From an uncultured bacterium (lineage in GTDB: Bacteria; Cyanobacteriota; Vampirovibrionia; Gastranaerophilales; Gastranaerophilaceae), in the NCBI GenBank assembly GCA_949035555.1, contig CAROLD010000002.1, forward strand, positions 124,001-188,000: a DNA stretch of 64,000 nt, written 5' to 3'. The notes below the pieces were generated by a model. The model had not been told where the DNA came from, searched no databases, and saw only the letters and a program-made list of their open reading frames with translations. A program made the position numbers and the translations under genes. Every line of letters begins with the position of its first letter. The first letter of the stretch is position 1. Of the stretch, positions 52,655-60,916 are shown piece by piece.

Positions 52655-53011
52655 ATGTTATTAGAATTTTTATATTCAAAAATCCACAGAGCTACAGTTA
52701 CAGATGCAAATCTTAACTACGTCGGCTCTATTACTATAGACGAAACACTATTAAAAGCCGCTAATATCAAAGAATGGCAAAAAGTTGAAATCTTAGACGT
52801 AAACAATGGTGAAAGATTTCAAACATACGTAATTAAGGGTGAACCAAATTCCGGCAAAATCTGTCTTAACGGTGCTGCCGCAAGAAAAGTACAACCTGGT
52901 GACAAGGTTATCATTGTAACCTACGCTCAATTCGAAGAAAAAGAACTTCAAAACTTTAAACCAACTGTCATCATCGTTGATGACAACAATAAAATTATTG
53001 AAAAAAGATAA
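52655..53011 (+). CDS. panD: Aspartate 1-decarboxylase
   Basis: 118 residues from the ATG at 52655 (AGAGG 6 nt upstream; a longer ORF from 52589 has no ribosome site). Makes beta-alanine for pantothenate and CoA. The self-cleavage site NYVGSITID gives Gly24-Ser25, which becomes the pyruvoyl group. [53 protein letters not shown] are standard. TATAAT at 52631-52636. Confidence 0.93.
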   Translation: MLLEFLYSKIHRATVTDANLNYVGSITIDETLLKAANIKEWQKVEILDVNNGERFQTYVIKGEPNSGKICLNGAAARKVQPGDKVIIVTYAQFEEKELQNFKPTVIIVDDNNKIIEKR

Positions 53012-53047
53012 TTTTGTAAAGTTTCGTTACTATAAATTTATTTACTA

Positions 53048-53088
53048 AAAAGACCAATTTCTTGTACATATAATGAGATTGGTCTTTT
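53048..53088 (+). terminator. panD terminator
   Basis: AAAAGACCAAT with complement, 11-bp stem around a 19-nt loop, ending TTTT. The 53012-53291 gap holds this and the glnA promoter. Confidence 0.8.
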
Positions 53089-53209
53089 ATCAGCATAAAA
53101 CACCTTTAAATATTATATATTTAGAAAAATATTCAAGTCAAAATCGGGAGTAAATCAAAATTCGCCAAATTCCTAAAACCCTCTTTACATAATCTTTACA
53201 CTGAAAAAC

Positions 53210-53238
53210 TTGACCTTTTTGAAAAAACTTTTTATTCT
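53210..53238 (+). promoter_or_regulatory. glnA promoter
   Basis: TTGACC (53210-53215), 17 nt, TATTCT (53233-53238). No NtcA-type GTA-N8-TAC box was found. Confidence 0.6.
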
Positions 53239-53291
53239 TGTAAAGTAATCTTATTTAAGAATAGATTTGAAACGATAAGAAAGAGGTTATC

Positions 53292-54656
53292 ATGACAGAG
53301 TTCAAACACGCGAGACTAGACGGAAAACAATTTACCAGAGACGAAGTAAAAGAGCTGATAAAAGAATATAATATCAAATTCATAAAACTGCAATTCGTTG
53401 ACATTAATGGACAGGTTAAAAATATATCACTGCCGTCAGAACAGATTGATAAAGCGCTTGATAACGAAATTATGCTTGACGGTTCATCTATCAAAGGTTT
53501 CAGAAGCATTGAAACATCCGATATGTTCTTTCACCCGGACATTAACAGTTTCCAAATTCTACCTTGGAGAAACCACAATGGTGTCAATGCGGCAAGATTG
53601 ATTTGCGATATCTACAATGCTGACGGAACACCATTTGAAGGCTGTCCGAGATGCAACTTAAAACGTGTTATGGAAGCCGCTGAAAAAATGGGATTCTCAA
53701 TGAATATCGGTCCTGAAGCAGAATTTTTCTTATTCGCAAAAGACAAAAACGGTAATGTGACAACAGAAACTCAAGACCGTGCAGGTTATTATGATGTAGG
53801 TCCGGAAGATTTAGGAGAAGACATCCGCTCAGATATCGTCCTTACTCTTCAAGAAATGGGATTTGACATCGAAGCTTCTCATCACGAAGTTGCTGACGGT
53901 CAACATGAAATAGATTTTAGATACGCAGATATCCTCACAGCAGCAGATAACGTTGCGACTTTCAGAATTGCAGTAAAAGCGATTGCCGCCCAACATAATC
54001 TGCATGCAACATTTATGCCAAAACCAATCTACGGAATTAACGGTTCAGGTATGCACTGCAATGTTTCATTGTTTAAAGACGGTAAAAACGCTTTCTATGA
54101 CGAAAATGCAGAATACCAGCTTTCTGACACTGCAAAATACGCCGTAGGCGGTATGCTTAAACACGTCAAAAGTATTACTGCAATAACTAATCCTGTTGTT
54201 AACAGCTACAAACGTCTTGTACCGGGTTATGAAGCACCTGTTTATCTGGCATGGTCATTAGCTAACAGAAGTGCACTTGTAAGAGTTCCTGCAAAACGCG
54301 GAATTTCTACACGTGTTGAATTGCGTTCACCTGACCCTTCTTGTAACCCTTATTTAGCATTTGCAGCTATTTTAGAAGCTTGCTTGGACGGTATCAGAAA
54401 CAAAATTGACCCGCCTGCTCCAGTTGAAAGCAACATCTACAAATTAACTTCTAAAGAACGTAAAAAACAAAGAATTGATTCGCTTCCGGGAAGTTTACAA
54501 GACGCACTGGATCAGATGGACAAATCACTTGTTGCAAGAGCTGCTCTGGGTGAACATATTTTCAAAGAATTTATGACTTCAAAGAAAAAAGAATGGGATT
54601 CATTCAGAACTTACGTTTCGCAATGGGAACTTGATAAATACTTGGAAAGATATTAA
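53292..54656 (+). CDS. glnA: Glutamine synthetase, type I
   Basis: 454 residues. Ammonium assimilation. LDGSSIKGFRSIETSDMF (N-terminal), GPEAEFFLF and YYDVGPEDLGEDIRSDIV (metal/ATP), DGQHEIDFR, GINGSGMHCNVSLF (Glu loop), PGYEAPVYLAWSLANRSALV, and R-for-substrate VELRSPDPSCNPYLAFA. The region corresponding to the adenylylation tyrosine reads NIYKLTSKERKK, not NLYDLP, so it is the GSI-alpha type, not adenylylated. AGAGG ribosome site. Confidence 0.95.
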   Translation: MTEFKHARLDGKQFTRDEVKELIKEYNIKFIKLQFVDINGQVKNISLPSEQIDKALDNEIMLDGSSIKGFRSIETSDMFFHPDINSFQILPWRNHNGVNAARLICDIYNADGTPFEGCPRCNLKRVMEAAEKMGFSMNIGPEAEFFLFAKDKNGNVTTETQDRAGYYDVGPEDLGEDIRSDIVLTLQEMGFDIEASHHEVADGQHEIDFRYADILTAADNVATFRIAVKAIAAQHNLHATFMPKPIYGINGSGMHCNVSLFKDGKNAFYDENAEYQLSDTAKYAVGGMLKHVKSITAITNPVVNSYKRLVPGYEAPVYLAWSLANRSALVRVPAKRGISTRVELRSPDPSCNPYLAFAAILEACLDGIRNKIDPPAPVESNIYKLTSKERKKQRIDSLPGSLQDALDQMDKSLVARAALGEHIFKEFMTSKKKEWDSFRTYVSQWELDKYLERY

Positions 54657-54659
54657 TTA

Positions 54660-54685
54660 AAAATGCCTCTGTGAAGAGGCATTTT
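54660..54685 (+). terminator. glnA terminator
   Basis: AAAATGCCTCT with complement and a 4-nt loop, ending in TTTT. Confidence 0.9.
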
Positions 54686-54699
54686 ACCTTGAAAAGTCT

Positions 54700-55402
54700 A
54701 TGGAAAAAATTAATCCTATATCATCAATTGATTACATAAAAATACAAGAAGTACTGAGTTCAACCTCATTAACTAACGGTCAAAAAGCAGAATTCATCAA
54801 AATGAACTCAAGCGAGATTAAAAGCACGCTTAAACTCGAAATTACGAAAGATGAGTTCAAACAGCTTATGGCGAACCGTCCGCTTATCAGATTTCGTCCG
54901 TTTAAAAACTCATTTACAAAAAAAAGGGGACGACATTATTCTCGCGCAATCGCTCGGTATTAAGACAACTGATGTCAAAAAATATATTAATTCTATAATT
55001 GATATGAATTTTGAAATTCAAACAGATGCCGACAAAACCAATATTGATATGCTCAGAACATACGTTTACCGACACGGAACCAAAGAACAGGTTGTTGCAT
55101 TTTTGGAAAACGAACTTTCTGATGTAAAAAATGTCCTGAAAAGTTTATATCACACTCTTGACGACAACTCGGGCGGAATTGCGGATTACTTTATGCGCCC
55201 GATACACAGGATGGATAATAACACGATGAGAAGGCTTTATAATACAATTGACAAAAGCTTAAAAGCTTCTGTCGATGCGGGTTATACGGATGAAGCCAAA
55301 CTCAAAGAAACCTCTGAATGGGCGCTTGTAAGAATTTATCAAATCCAAAACAATTCGCGCGTACTCAGAGCAGCAAAGATTTACAATGAACTGACAGACT
55401 AA
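54700..55402 (+). pseudogene. Hypothetical helical protein gene with apparent frameshift at an A8 run
   Basis: The first frame starts at the ATG 54700 (EKINPISSIDYIKIQEVLSS) and ends at 54963. Another frame with the same protein-like quality runs to 55402 (KKGDDIILAQSLGIKTTDVK and so on). Both meet at AAAAAAAAGGGG (54918-54929). Removing one A joins them into about 234 residues. The product would be mostly helical, without known motifs. Homopolymer slippage, a programmed shift or a sequencing error could each explain it. Lies directly after the glnA terminator; no SD. Confidence 0.6.
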
Positions 55403-55403
55403 C

Positions 55404-56252
55404 TTACAAGCTCATATAATAATCTTTCAAAAGTTTTGCATCTTCTTCAATATTAGGGCTTTCGCAGACAAGCGCACCTTTCACTCCGAATTCTTTTAAA
55501 GCTCTCAAAAGATCTTTGTAATTCATATCCGAATTTTCTAAGATTAAGTGACGCTTTTCGCCTTTAACAGTGTATTCAATCCCTGCAAGGTGTGCATGAA
55601 AATTGTTCAAAGCAAATTCGCCAAGTTCGGTGCCAATTCGCTCAAGAACCCTGCTAAATTCGTCATATGTATTATACTCACCCGCAGTTCTGGCATGGAT
55701 ATGTGAAAAATCTATGCATGGCAAAACCTGTTCAAACTCTTTGGAAAGACGGATAATTTCTTCATAATCTCCCCACTGGGTGCCTTTTCCGGTTGTTTCA
55801 GGTCTTATCCACATTTTTATGTTATTTTGCTCTAAAATATCAATAATCTTCTGAGTCTGTGCTTTCACCTGCTGATAAACTGTTTCTTTGTCTTTTCCCA
55901 TATAAAACGCAGCGTGATAAGTTATACTGTACCCGCCAAAATCAGACGCAGCTTTTGCAGTTTCGACAATTCGCTGAACACTTGCTTCGACTTTTTCTTC
56001 TTCTTTAGAGTTCAGATTAATATAAAACGGTCCATGAGAAGTCAGTACAAAATTTTTCTCTTTCTGAATACCGTTCAACAGGGCGCGGGTATCGTCGCTC
56101 ATCCTAACGCCATGGACAAATTCAACCTCCATGCCGTCAAGACCCAATTCCTCAATAATCTCAAATGCTCTGGGATATCCACCCTTGCCTGTGGCAAGAG
56201 GCATGCCGGCTGTAAGAAAATTTAATTTATCAATATTATAAAAATTTTGCAC
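55404..56252 (-). CDS. Endonuclease IV-like TIM-barrel protein
   Basis: 282 residues from a GTG at 56252 with AAGGG upstream. LTAGMPLATGKGGYPRAFEI starts the barrel. Metal-ligand blocks of the Nfo/xylose-isomerase-like superfamily: GMEVEFVHG, LTSHGPFYINL, ITYHAAFYMG, IRPETTGKGTQWGDYEEI, CIDFSHIHAR, NFHAHLAGIEYTVKG and ALVCESPNIEEDA. The PETTGKGTQWG and CIDFSHIHA blocks are close to deoxyribonuclease IV, so a base-excision repair function is likely; a sugar isomerase is the alternative. Confidence 0.75.
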   Translation of the reverse strand: MQNFYNIDKLNFLTAGMPLATGKGGYPRAFEIIEELGLDGMEVEFVHGVRMSDDTRALLNGIQKEKNFVLTSHGPFYINLNSKEEEKVEASVQRIVETAKAASDFGGYSITYHAAFYMGKDKETVYQQVKAQTQKIIDILEQNNIKMWIRPETTGKGTQWGDYEEIIRLSKEFEQVLPCIDFSHIHARTAGEYNTYDEFSRVLERIGTELGEFALNNFHAHLAGIEYTVKGEKRHLILENSDMNYKDLLRALKEFGVKGALVCESPNIEEDAKLLKDYYMSL

Positions 56253-56263
56253 TTTTTCAACCC

Positions 56264-56662
56264 TTAAACTTTAACCTTAATTAATTCTTCCAAAATATCA
56301 CATGCATCAGCAACAAATTTAGCACAATGGGCTTTTTTTTCACTGCCTGCAAGTCCCGCAGAAAGTACACGGCAACAAGTAAGTTTGTTTTTATTTTTAA
56401 ATTCTTCTACCATTTGTGCGGCTTTTTCTCTTGCAGAAACATCATTGCCAAATCGATTTTCACGACCAAAATGGTAGCCCAAAACTATCTGTGAAGCGGC
56501 AACTGTTCCACAAACACAGCCTGAGGACATGCCTGATGAAAATGTTGATGCACAAGGTAAAAGTTCCGGCGAACACAAACCTTCTTCAATACAAGCTTTG
56601 ATTATACTCTCAGAACAGGAATAGTTATTTTTAAAATATTCTAATGCGGTTTCTTTTATCAT
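56264..56662 (-). CDS. C_GCAxxG_C_C family redox protein
   Basis: 132 residues. Seven cysteines in the family order: NYSCSESIIKACIEEGLC, FSSGMSSGCVCGTVAASQIV (the GCxCGxxxA element), LTCCRVLSAGL, AHCAKFVADACDILEEL. Function of the family is not known; it often accompanies iron-sulfur or flavin oxidoreductases. AAGGAG ribosome site. It lies in front of the endonuclease IV-like gene, same strand, with an 11-nt gap, likely co-transcribed. Confidence 0.8.
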   Translation of the reverse strand: MIKETALEYFKNNYSCSESIIKACIEEGLCSPELLPCASTFSSGMSSGCVCGTVAASQIVLGYHFGRENRFGNDVSAREKAAQMVEEFKNKNKLTCCRVLSAGLAGSEKKAHCAKFVADACDILEELIKVKV

Positions 56663-56748
56663 AATTTCTCCTTAATTTAGTTGTCACTCTGAACTTGCAA
56701 ATTTTGACGGGCTTGAAATGCCCATTGCGAGAGCGGTGTAACTATCAT

Positions 56749-57162
56749 TTATTCTTTTACATGAAATTGTGCGGTTGTCAGAATTTTTGTTGGATTATCG
56801 CGAGAATAAACCTTCATAATATACACTCCTGACTGATTAAATACTACATAATCCGTAAAGTAGTGGATTTGTTCGTCTTTGAGCTTAACCCTTTTTGCCC
56901 AGACCAGGTCATATCCTAACCTTTCATCTTTTCCGCCGCCAACTTTGACAACCTGTATAAATAATCCTTTTGTCACAACCGGTTTTGGAAGCGTTATCAG
57001 GTAATAAATCCTGTCTGCGGGTTTAAAAACATTCGTTGTTGACAGAATTGTTTCTGACGTAAACGGTTGTTTATTATACAAAATCTGCGATTTTTCACTG
57101 TCGCAGGCGCAGGTGAATATTGTTAAAAATACCGTAAATATTAGTATTATAAACTTCTTCAT
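56749..57162 (-). CDS. Putative lipoprotein or secreted protein
   Basis: 137 residues. Signal sequence MKKFIILIFTVFLTIFTCAC, with two Cys at the expected lipobox end (T-C-A-C), then a beta-rich domain: PADRIYYLITLPKPVVTKGL, FIQVVKVGGGKDERLGYDLV, YFTDYVVFNQSGVYIMKVYS. This looks like an immunoglobulin-like fold with NQSGVYIMKV at the end. Starts 2 nt after the TPR gene, so it is probably its partner in the periplasm. No own SD. Confidence 0.6.
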   Translation of the reverse strand: MKKFIILIFTVFLTIFTCACDSEKSQILYNKQPFTSETILSTTNVFKPADRIYYLITLPKPVVTKGLFIQVVKVGGGKDERLGYDLVWAKRVKLKDEQIHYFTDYVVFNQSGVYIMKVYSRDNPTKILTTAQFHVKE

Positions 57163-57164
57163 AA

Positions 57165-59255
57165 CTACTGCAATTCTTTTATTTTTGCCTGAGCGTTATT
57201 AATCATATCTTTATCGTTATTATGTTTGATAAATAACTTATAATTCTTAATCGCTTCGGCATTTTTGCCTTGATTTTCAAATGCCGCACCCAGTGCGTAG
57301 TATGCGTAGCCGAAATTGTAATCACTATCAAGTGAAATTACTTTTTCAAAGCTTTTTTGTGATTCGATAATATTATTTTCATTCGCATATGCAAGTCCCA
57401 AATTAAACCAACCATCAGTGTAATCCGGATTTACAATAATTGATTTCTGATAAAAATTAACAGCTTTTGTATTGTCTTTTTTAATCTGCCAAATGTTACC
57501 AATTTTGAGAAGGGTAACGGCATCGTTTGGAACAAGCTGAAGAGCATCCTGATAATTTCTCATTGCTGCATCGTAGTTATTTTCTTTGAAGTTTTTGTCT
57601 CCTTCCAGGATAAAATCTTCATTTTGTTTTAGAGTAACAGACGATGTTTTAATAGTATTTTGAACAGGTTTTGACGGTTTAACTTCAACGGCAGGAGTGG
57701 TTTCGTTGTTATCCATGCTCAGGCTGATTGTCGGAAGAATATTATTTCCTGAAGTTTCAACATTAACTTTCGGTGCATAAAGCGAAGAAATAAAATCTGA
57801 GTACTCAGCAGAATACACGGTTTTATCAGGATTGATTGAAATTGCTTTTTCGTAGTTTTCGGAAGCTTTTGTGTTATCACCCAATCCTCTGTATGCTTTT
57901 GCCAGTCCGTAATATACATAACCGTCACTGTATCCGCCTTTAATTGCAGATTTAAAAGTTTCGACAGCTTTTGTATAATCTTCAGCAGTAACAAGTTCAT
58001 GACCACGTGATACAAGTGCATCATTCAGGTTTTCTTTAATAGTTTTATCATGTTTGACTGCAAGAAGTTCTTCATAAAGAGGAATTGCTTCTTCATAACG
58101 TTTTAGGGCATGCAATGCAATTGCTTTATTTGACTTAGTTTCCACATTGTCAGGCTGAGCTGTCAAAATTTCATTATAATATGACAGTGCTGTCTCGTAA
58201 TCTTTTTTGTTGTGATAGCAATTAGCAATTGATTTTTTCAAATCGATATCACCGGAATTTTTTTGTAGAACCACAAGATAATTTTCGATAGCTTTGTCAA
58301 AATTTCCTAAAGCCTTATAAACAGATGCGACATTTTTATATCCGTTCATATCGTTAGGAAAAGCCTTAATATACATATTATATTGTTCGATTGCTTCGGT
58401 ATTTTTGTTCATATCCGCAAGAAGGTTTGCATAATCAAGCCTTACGGTGTTAAGGTTAGGAATTCGTTTTAATACAACCTGATACTGCTCATATGCCATA
58501 TCATTTTTTCCTAAATCCTGATAAGCCTGTGCAAGTCCTAAATGTGCAGAATTATTTTCCGCATCGAGCTCAATTGCTTTCTCAAGCATTTGAGCAGCTT
58601 TTTCAGATTCCTGAGTATTCAAAAGCGCAATGCCATAATCCGAGAAGTTTTTAAAACTGTCAGTATTGGTCTCGTATATTCTTCGAAATTGTTTTGCGGC
58701 ATTTTGGTAATCCTTAACAGCTGAATACGAAGCAGCAAGATTTTCTCTCGCTTCGAGGTGCTGGGCATATGTGTCAAGAAAAGAGTTGTAATTCTTGATT
58801 GCTCCGTTGTAATTTCTTAACTGGTACTGAACATTTGCGATATTGAAATAGTTATATTTGTACTCCGGAAAAATATCGAGTGCTTTGTTATAAGCAGTCA
58901 GAGCATCTTTGTATTTACCCTGATTTTCATATATACTTCCGATACTAATATAGACAAAAGCGTCGTCAGGATTAAGTTCAATAACTTTTTTATAAGCGGC
59001 AAGAGCCTTGTCATACTGGTCGATTTCCGAATATATTCCTGCAATTTTGGTATAAAGCATAATATCACCGCCGGAAAGCTCAATTGCTTTTTCAAGCTTT
59101 GTGATAGCTTCTCTCAAATCCTGCTGATGTTCTGCACTGCAAGCTTCCTGATAAAGTGCGGTTGCTTCAGGCGTCATATATGCAGATGAAGGCAATGCAC
59201 CGAGAGCCAGTGAAGATAATAATATAGTGGTTAAAAGCTGCTTTTTAATTTTCAT
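57165..59255 (-). CDS. Large secreted TPR protein
   Basis: 696 residues: signal peptide (KKQLLTTILLSSLALGALPS, cleavage near SSA), then about 15 tetratricopeptide repeats of 34 residues: for example YDKALAAYKKVIELNPDDAF, VYISIGSIYENQGKYKDALT, and near the end GYAYYALGAAFENQGKNAEA. A low-complexity linker (about residues 505-545) splits two TPR blocks. It is a periplasmic or surface scaffold. Followed by a small lipoprotein-like gene. No enzyme motif. Confidence 0.85.
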   Translation of the reverse strand: MKIKKQLLTTILLSSLALGALPSSAYMTPEATALYQEACSAEHQQDLREAITKLEKAIELSGGDIMLYTKIAGIYSEIDQYDKALAAYKKVIELNPDDAFVYISIGSIYENQGKYKDALTAYNKALDIFPEYKYNYFNIANVQYQLRNYNGAIKNYNSFLDTYAQHLEARENLAASYSAVKDYQNAAKQFRRIYETNTDSFKNFSDYGIALLNTQESEKAAQMLEKAIELDAENNSAHLGLAQAYQDLGKNDMAYEQYQVVLKRIPNLNTVRLDYANLLADMNKNTEAIEQYNMYIKAFPNDMNGYKNVASVYKALGNFDKAIENYLVVLQKNSGDIDLKKSIANCYHNKKDYETALSYYNEILTAQPDNVETKSNKAIALHALKRYEEAIPLYEELLAVKHDKTIKENLNDALVSRGHELVTAEDYTKAVETFKSAIKGGYSDGYVYYGLAKAYRGLGDNTKASENYEKAISINPDKTVYSAEYSDFISSLYAPKVNVETSGNNILPTISLSMDNNETTPAVEVKPSKPVQNTIKTSSVTLKQNEDFILEGDKNFKENNYDAAMRNYQDALQLVPNDAVTLLKIGNIWQIKKDNTKAVNFYQKSIIVNPDYTDGWFNLGLAYANENNIIESQKSFEKVISLDSDYNFGYAYYALGAAFENQGKNAEAIKNYKLFIKHNNDKDMINNAQAKIKELQ

Positions 59256-59302
59256 AGTTGTAAAATTTACCCCTTAAAACTTATATGATTTTACCATAAA
59301 AA

Positions 59303-60214
59303 CTACACCTGTGTAAAGCTGTCGGAATAGATTTTTTTGTTCAGCAAAATACCCGCTGTTTTAATAATATTTTGCTCTTCAATACAGGTTTGGTCAAATT
59401 TTATATCCTCAATTTCACCAAAATTTTTAATCATTTCCGATAAATTTATATAAAGATTATCGAGAGAAGATTGTGGAACGCCGGCATCAAGCATTCTCAA
59501 AATTCGAACAAGCTCAACATCTTTGGCATCAATAATCGCCGCATCAAGCCCCGCACCATGTGCTAAACATGCATAAACTCGGTTCACAAGCGGCCTTAAA
59601 TCTGATGGCATTCCATTTGAAATATTTGACAAACCAATAACGGTTTTAACTTGCGGTTCAAAACTTTCCTTAATCATACGCAAAGTACTCAAAGCTTCTA
59701 CAGCCTGTGTTTGATCAGCAGTAACAGGTAAAATTAAAGGATCAAAATAGAGTTTATCACTGCGTATTCCTTTTTCCATACATTTTTCGTAAATCTCAAA
59801 AACAATCTCAAGCCTGCCATCCGCTGTTTTAGGAATACCTAACTGTGCAGACATCGCAAGAGCAATCAGATTACAATTATACTCAAGCGCTAAATCAGTT
59901 AATCTGTCAAGTTTTTCTGAATCATTAGATGTGCTGTTTATAAAGCAATTCGCACTTACAGGTATAGTTCGCATCCCCTGTTCAATTGCATCAGCATTAG
60001 TCGAATCCAATGAAATCGGCTTGTTTTTTATCATTGGACAAAGCCATTCAAATACCCTGTCAAGTTTCCCTCTTGCAGGTCCTGCATTAATGTCAATACA
60101 ATCAGTATTTTCCTGAATTTTTATCAAATTTTTGACAAAATTTTCGTCTTTTTGCTCAAGAGCTTCGCGGACTTTTTTAGAGATTATATGTATATTTTCG
60201 CCTATTAGTATCAT
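59303..60214 (-). CDS. Methyltetrahydrofolate-binding (pterin-binding) methyltransferase, AcsE/MetH-domain type
   Basis: 303 residues, one TIM barrel. ILIGENIHIISKKVREAL opening; IDINAGPARGKLDRVFEWL (D-x-N near the pterin site); ISLDSTNADAIEQGM; CFINSTSND; YFDPLILPVTADQTQ; VIGLSNISNGMPSDL, the last typical of AcsE and of the folate domain of MetH. Catalyses methyl transfer from CH3-H4folate to a corrinoid protein. It stands alone; no corrinoid partner or acs gene nearby. The ATG at 60214 has no SD; TGG-TAAAAT ends 6 nt upstream. Confidence 0.82.
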   Translation of the reverse strand: MILIGENIHIISKKVREALEQKDENFVKNLIKIQENTDCIDINAGPARGKLDRVFEWLCPMIKNKPISLDSTNADAIEQGMRTIPVSANCFINSTSNDSEKLDRLTDLALEYNCNLIALAMSAQLGIPKTADGRLEIVFEIYEKCMEKGIRSDKLYFDPLILPVTADQTQAVEALSTLRMIKESFEPQVKTVIGLSNISNGMPSDLRPLVNRVYACLAHGAGLDAAIIDAKDVELVRILRMLDAGVPQSSLDNLYINLSEMIKNFGEIEDIKFDQTCIEEQNIIKTAGILLNKKIYSDSFTQV

Positions 60215-60383
60215 ACAAAAATTTTACCATAAATATCGCAAAATTATAACAAAATTTCAGCTAATTAAAACAATTTTTATAAAAACAAAATCCCTTAATA
60301 AAAATTTACAATTGAAACCCGCTTATATTGGCAAAAAAATCATGTTTTTCAGTTTATATATACAAAAATCATCACAAACATGG

Positions 60384-60389
60384 TATAAT
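60384..60389 (+). promoter_or_regulatory. -10 element of the 52-residue gene
   Basis: TGG-TATAAT, an extended -10, 46 bp before the ATG at 60436. The 60215-60435 gap otherwise shows only AT-rich sequence. Confidence 0.5.
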
Positions 60390-60435
60390 ATGTAAGTGAG
60401 TTTACAACTTTAATGTGTAAAAAGGAGTGCGTTCT

Positions 60436-60594
60436 ATGGCAACAGTGGTTACAGACAAAGAAGGTAAAAAAGTTAAATCTAAATTTACCGATGAATTTGA
60501 GAACTATTTGAAGAATCAATGCACCAAGACAACTTTCAATGGCACCGAATTGGAATCATTCTCATGGTACAAAAAAGTGTTAGGTCTTGTGTAA
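60436..60594 (+). CDS. Small hypothetical protein, 52 residues
   Basis: ATG at 60436 with AAAGGAG 9 nt upstream, stop at 60592-60594. Sequence ATVVTDKEGKKVKSKFTDEF, then LKNQCTKTTFNGTELESFSW. It has its own promoter and a strong terminator, so it is a real, independently transcribed gene. Lysine-rich, one cysteine, no known motif. Short size excludes it from common ORF cut-offs. Confidence 0.65.
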   Translation: MATVVTDKEGKKVKSKFTDEFENYLKNQCTKTTFNGTELESFSWYKKVLGLV

Positions 60595-60631
60595 CCCATT
60601 CTCAACCTTAGTCTCTGCAAATCAATTTTTA

Positions 60632-60658
60632 AAATCCGGCTTTTACAGCCGGTTTTTT
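60632..60658 (+). terminator. Terminator of the small gene
   Basis: CCGGCT (60636-60641) and AGCCGG (60647-60652) with A's before and TTTTTT after. Confidence 0.88.
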
Positions 60659-60659
60659 A

Positions 60660-60864
60660 ATGCAAAAAAAAATAAAAAAAACATTCCCCACTTGGGCAAT
60701 AGATTTTAGGGCAATAATCCAGTAAGGTAATAATGTAGATAAAAAAAGAATAAATCAAATCCGAAAGGATATAAAAAAAGATACACATCGTATGAAAAAG
60801 ATATGCTTTTTTAAAGGCTGGTGTATGAAACGAAGGACGGTAACCACTGTCCTTCTATTTTTTT
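60660..60864 (+). ncRNA. Candidate small RNA with terminal hairpin
   Basis: The interval between the small gene's terminator and lepA contains ATCC-GAAA-GGAT (about 60760-60771), a GNRA-type tetraloop stem, and ends in the 9-bp hairpin AAGGACGGT-AACC-ACTGTCCTT (60833-60854) followed by a seven-T tract (60858-60864). Two purine-rich stretches lie between. No promoter of good quality is visible. It may be an sRNA, or the 3' part of a leader for lepA. Confidence 0.35.
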
Positions 60865-60878
60865 GCCTGCTACTCTAA
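60825..60878 (+). CDS. Candidate hydrophobic micropeptide (17 residues)
   Basis: The ATG at 60825 has AAAGG 7 nt upstream; an in-frame ATG lies at 60792 as an alternative. The reading frame encodes KRRTVTTVLLFFCLLL, a basic start followed by a membrane helix, like type I toxin peptides, and stops at 60878. It overlaps the hairpin above. Short ORFs of this kind arise by chance, so this is a hint only. Confidence 0.25.
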   Translation: MKRRTVTTVLLFFCLLL

Positions 60879-60881
60879 TGA

Positions 60882-60909
60882 TTTACAACTGATTTTTTTC
60901 GGATATAAT
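60882..60909 (+). promoter_or_regulatory. lepA promoter, leaderless geometry
   Basis: TTTACA (60882-60887), 16 nt, TATAAT (60904-60909), then seven bases and the ATG of lepA. No Shine-Dalgarno. Confidence 0.7.
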
Positions 60910-60916
60910 CAATGTT

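Noticed and set aside
54851..54925. Independent start at 54851 for the longer frame after glnA
   Set aside because: The 25 codons before the A8 run translate as a shadow of the upstream frame; no SD. The joined-frame model fits better.
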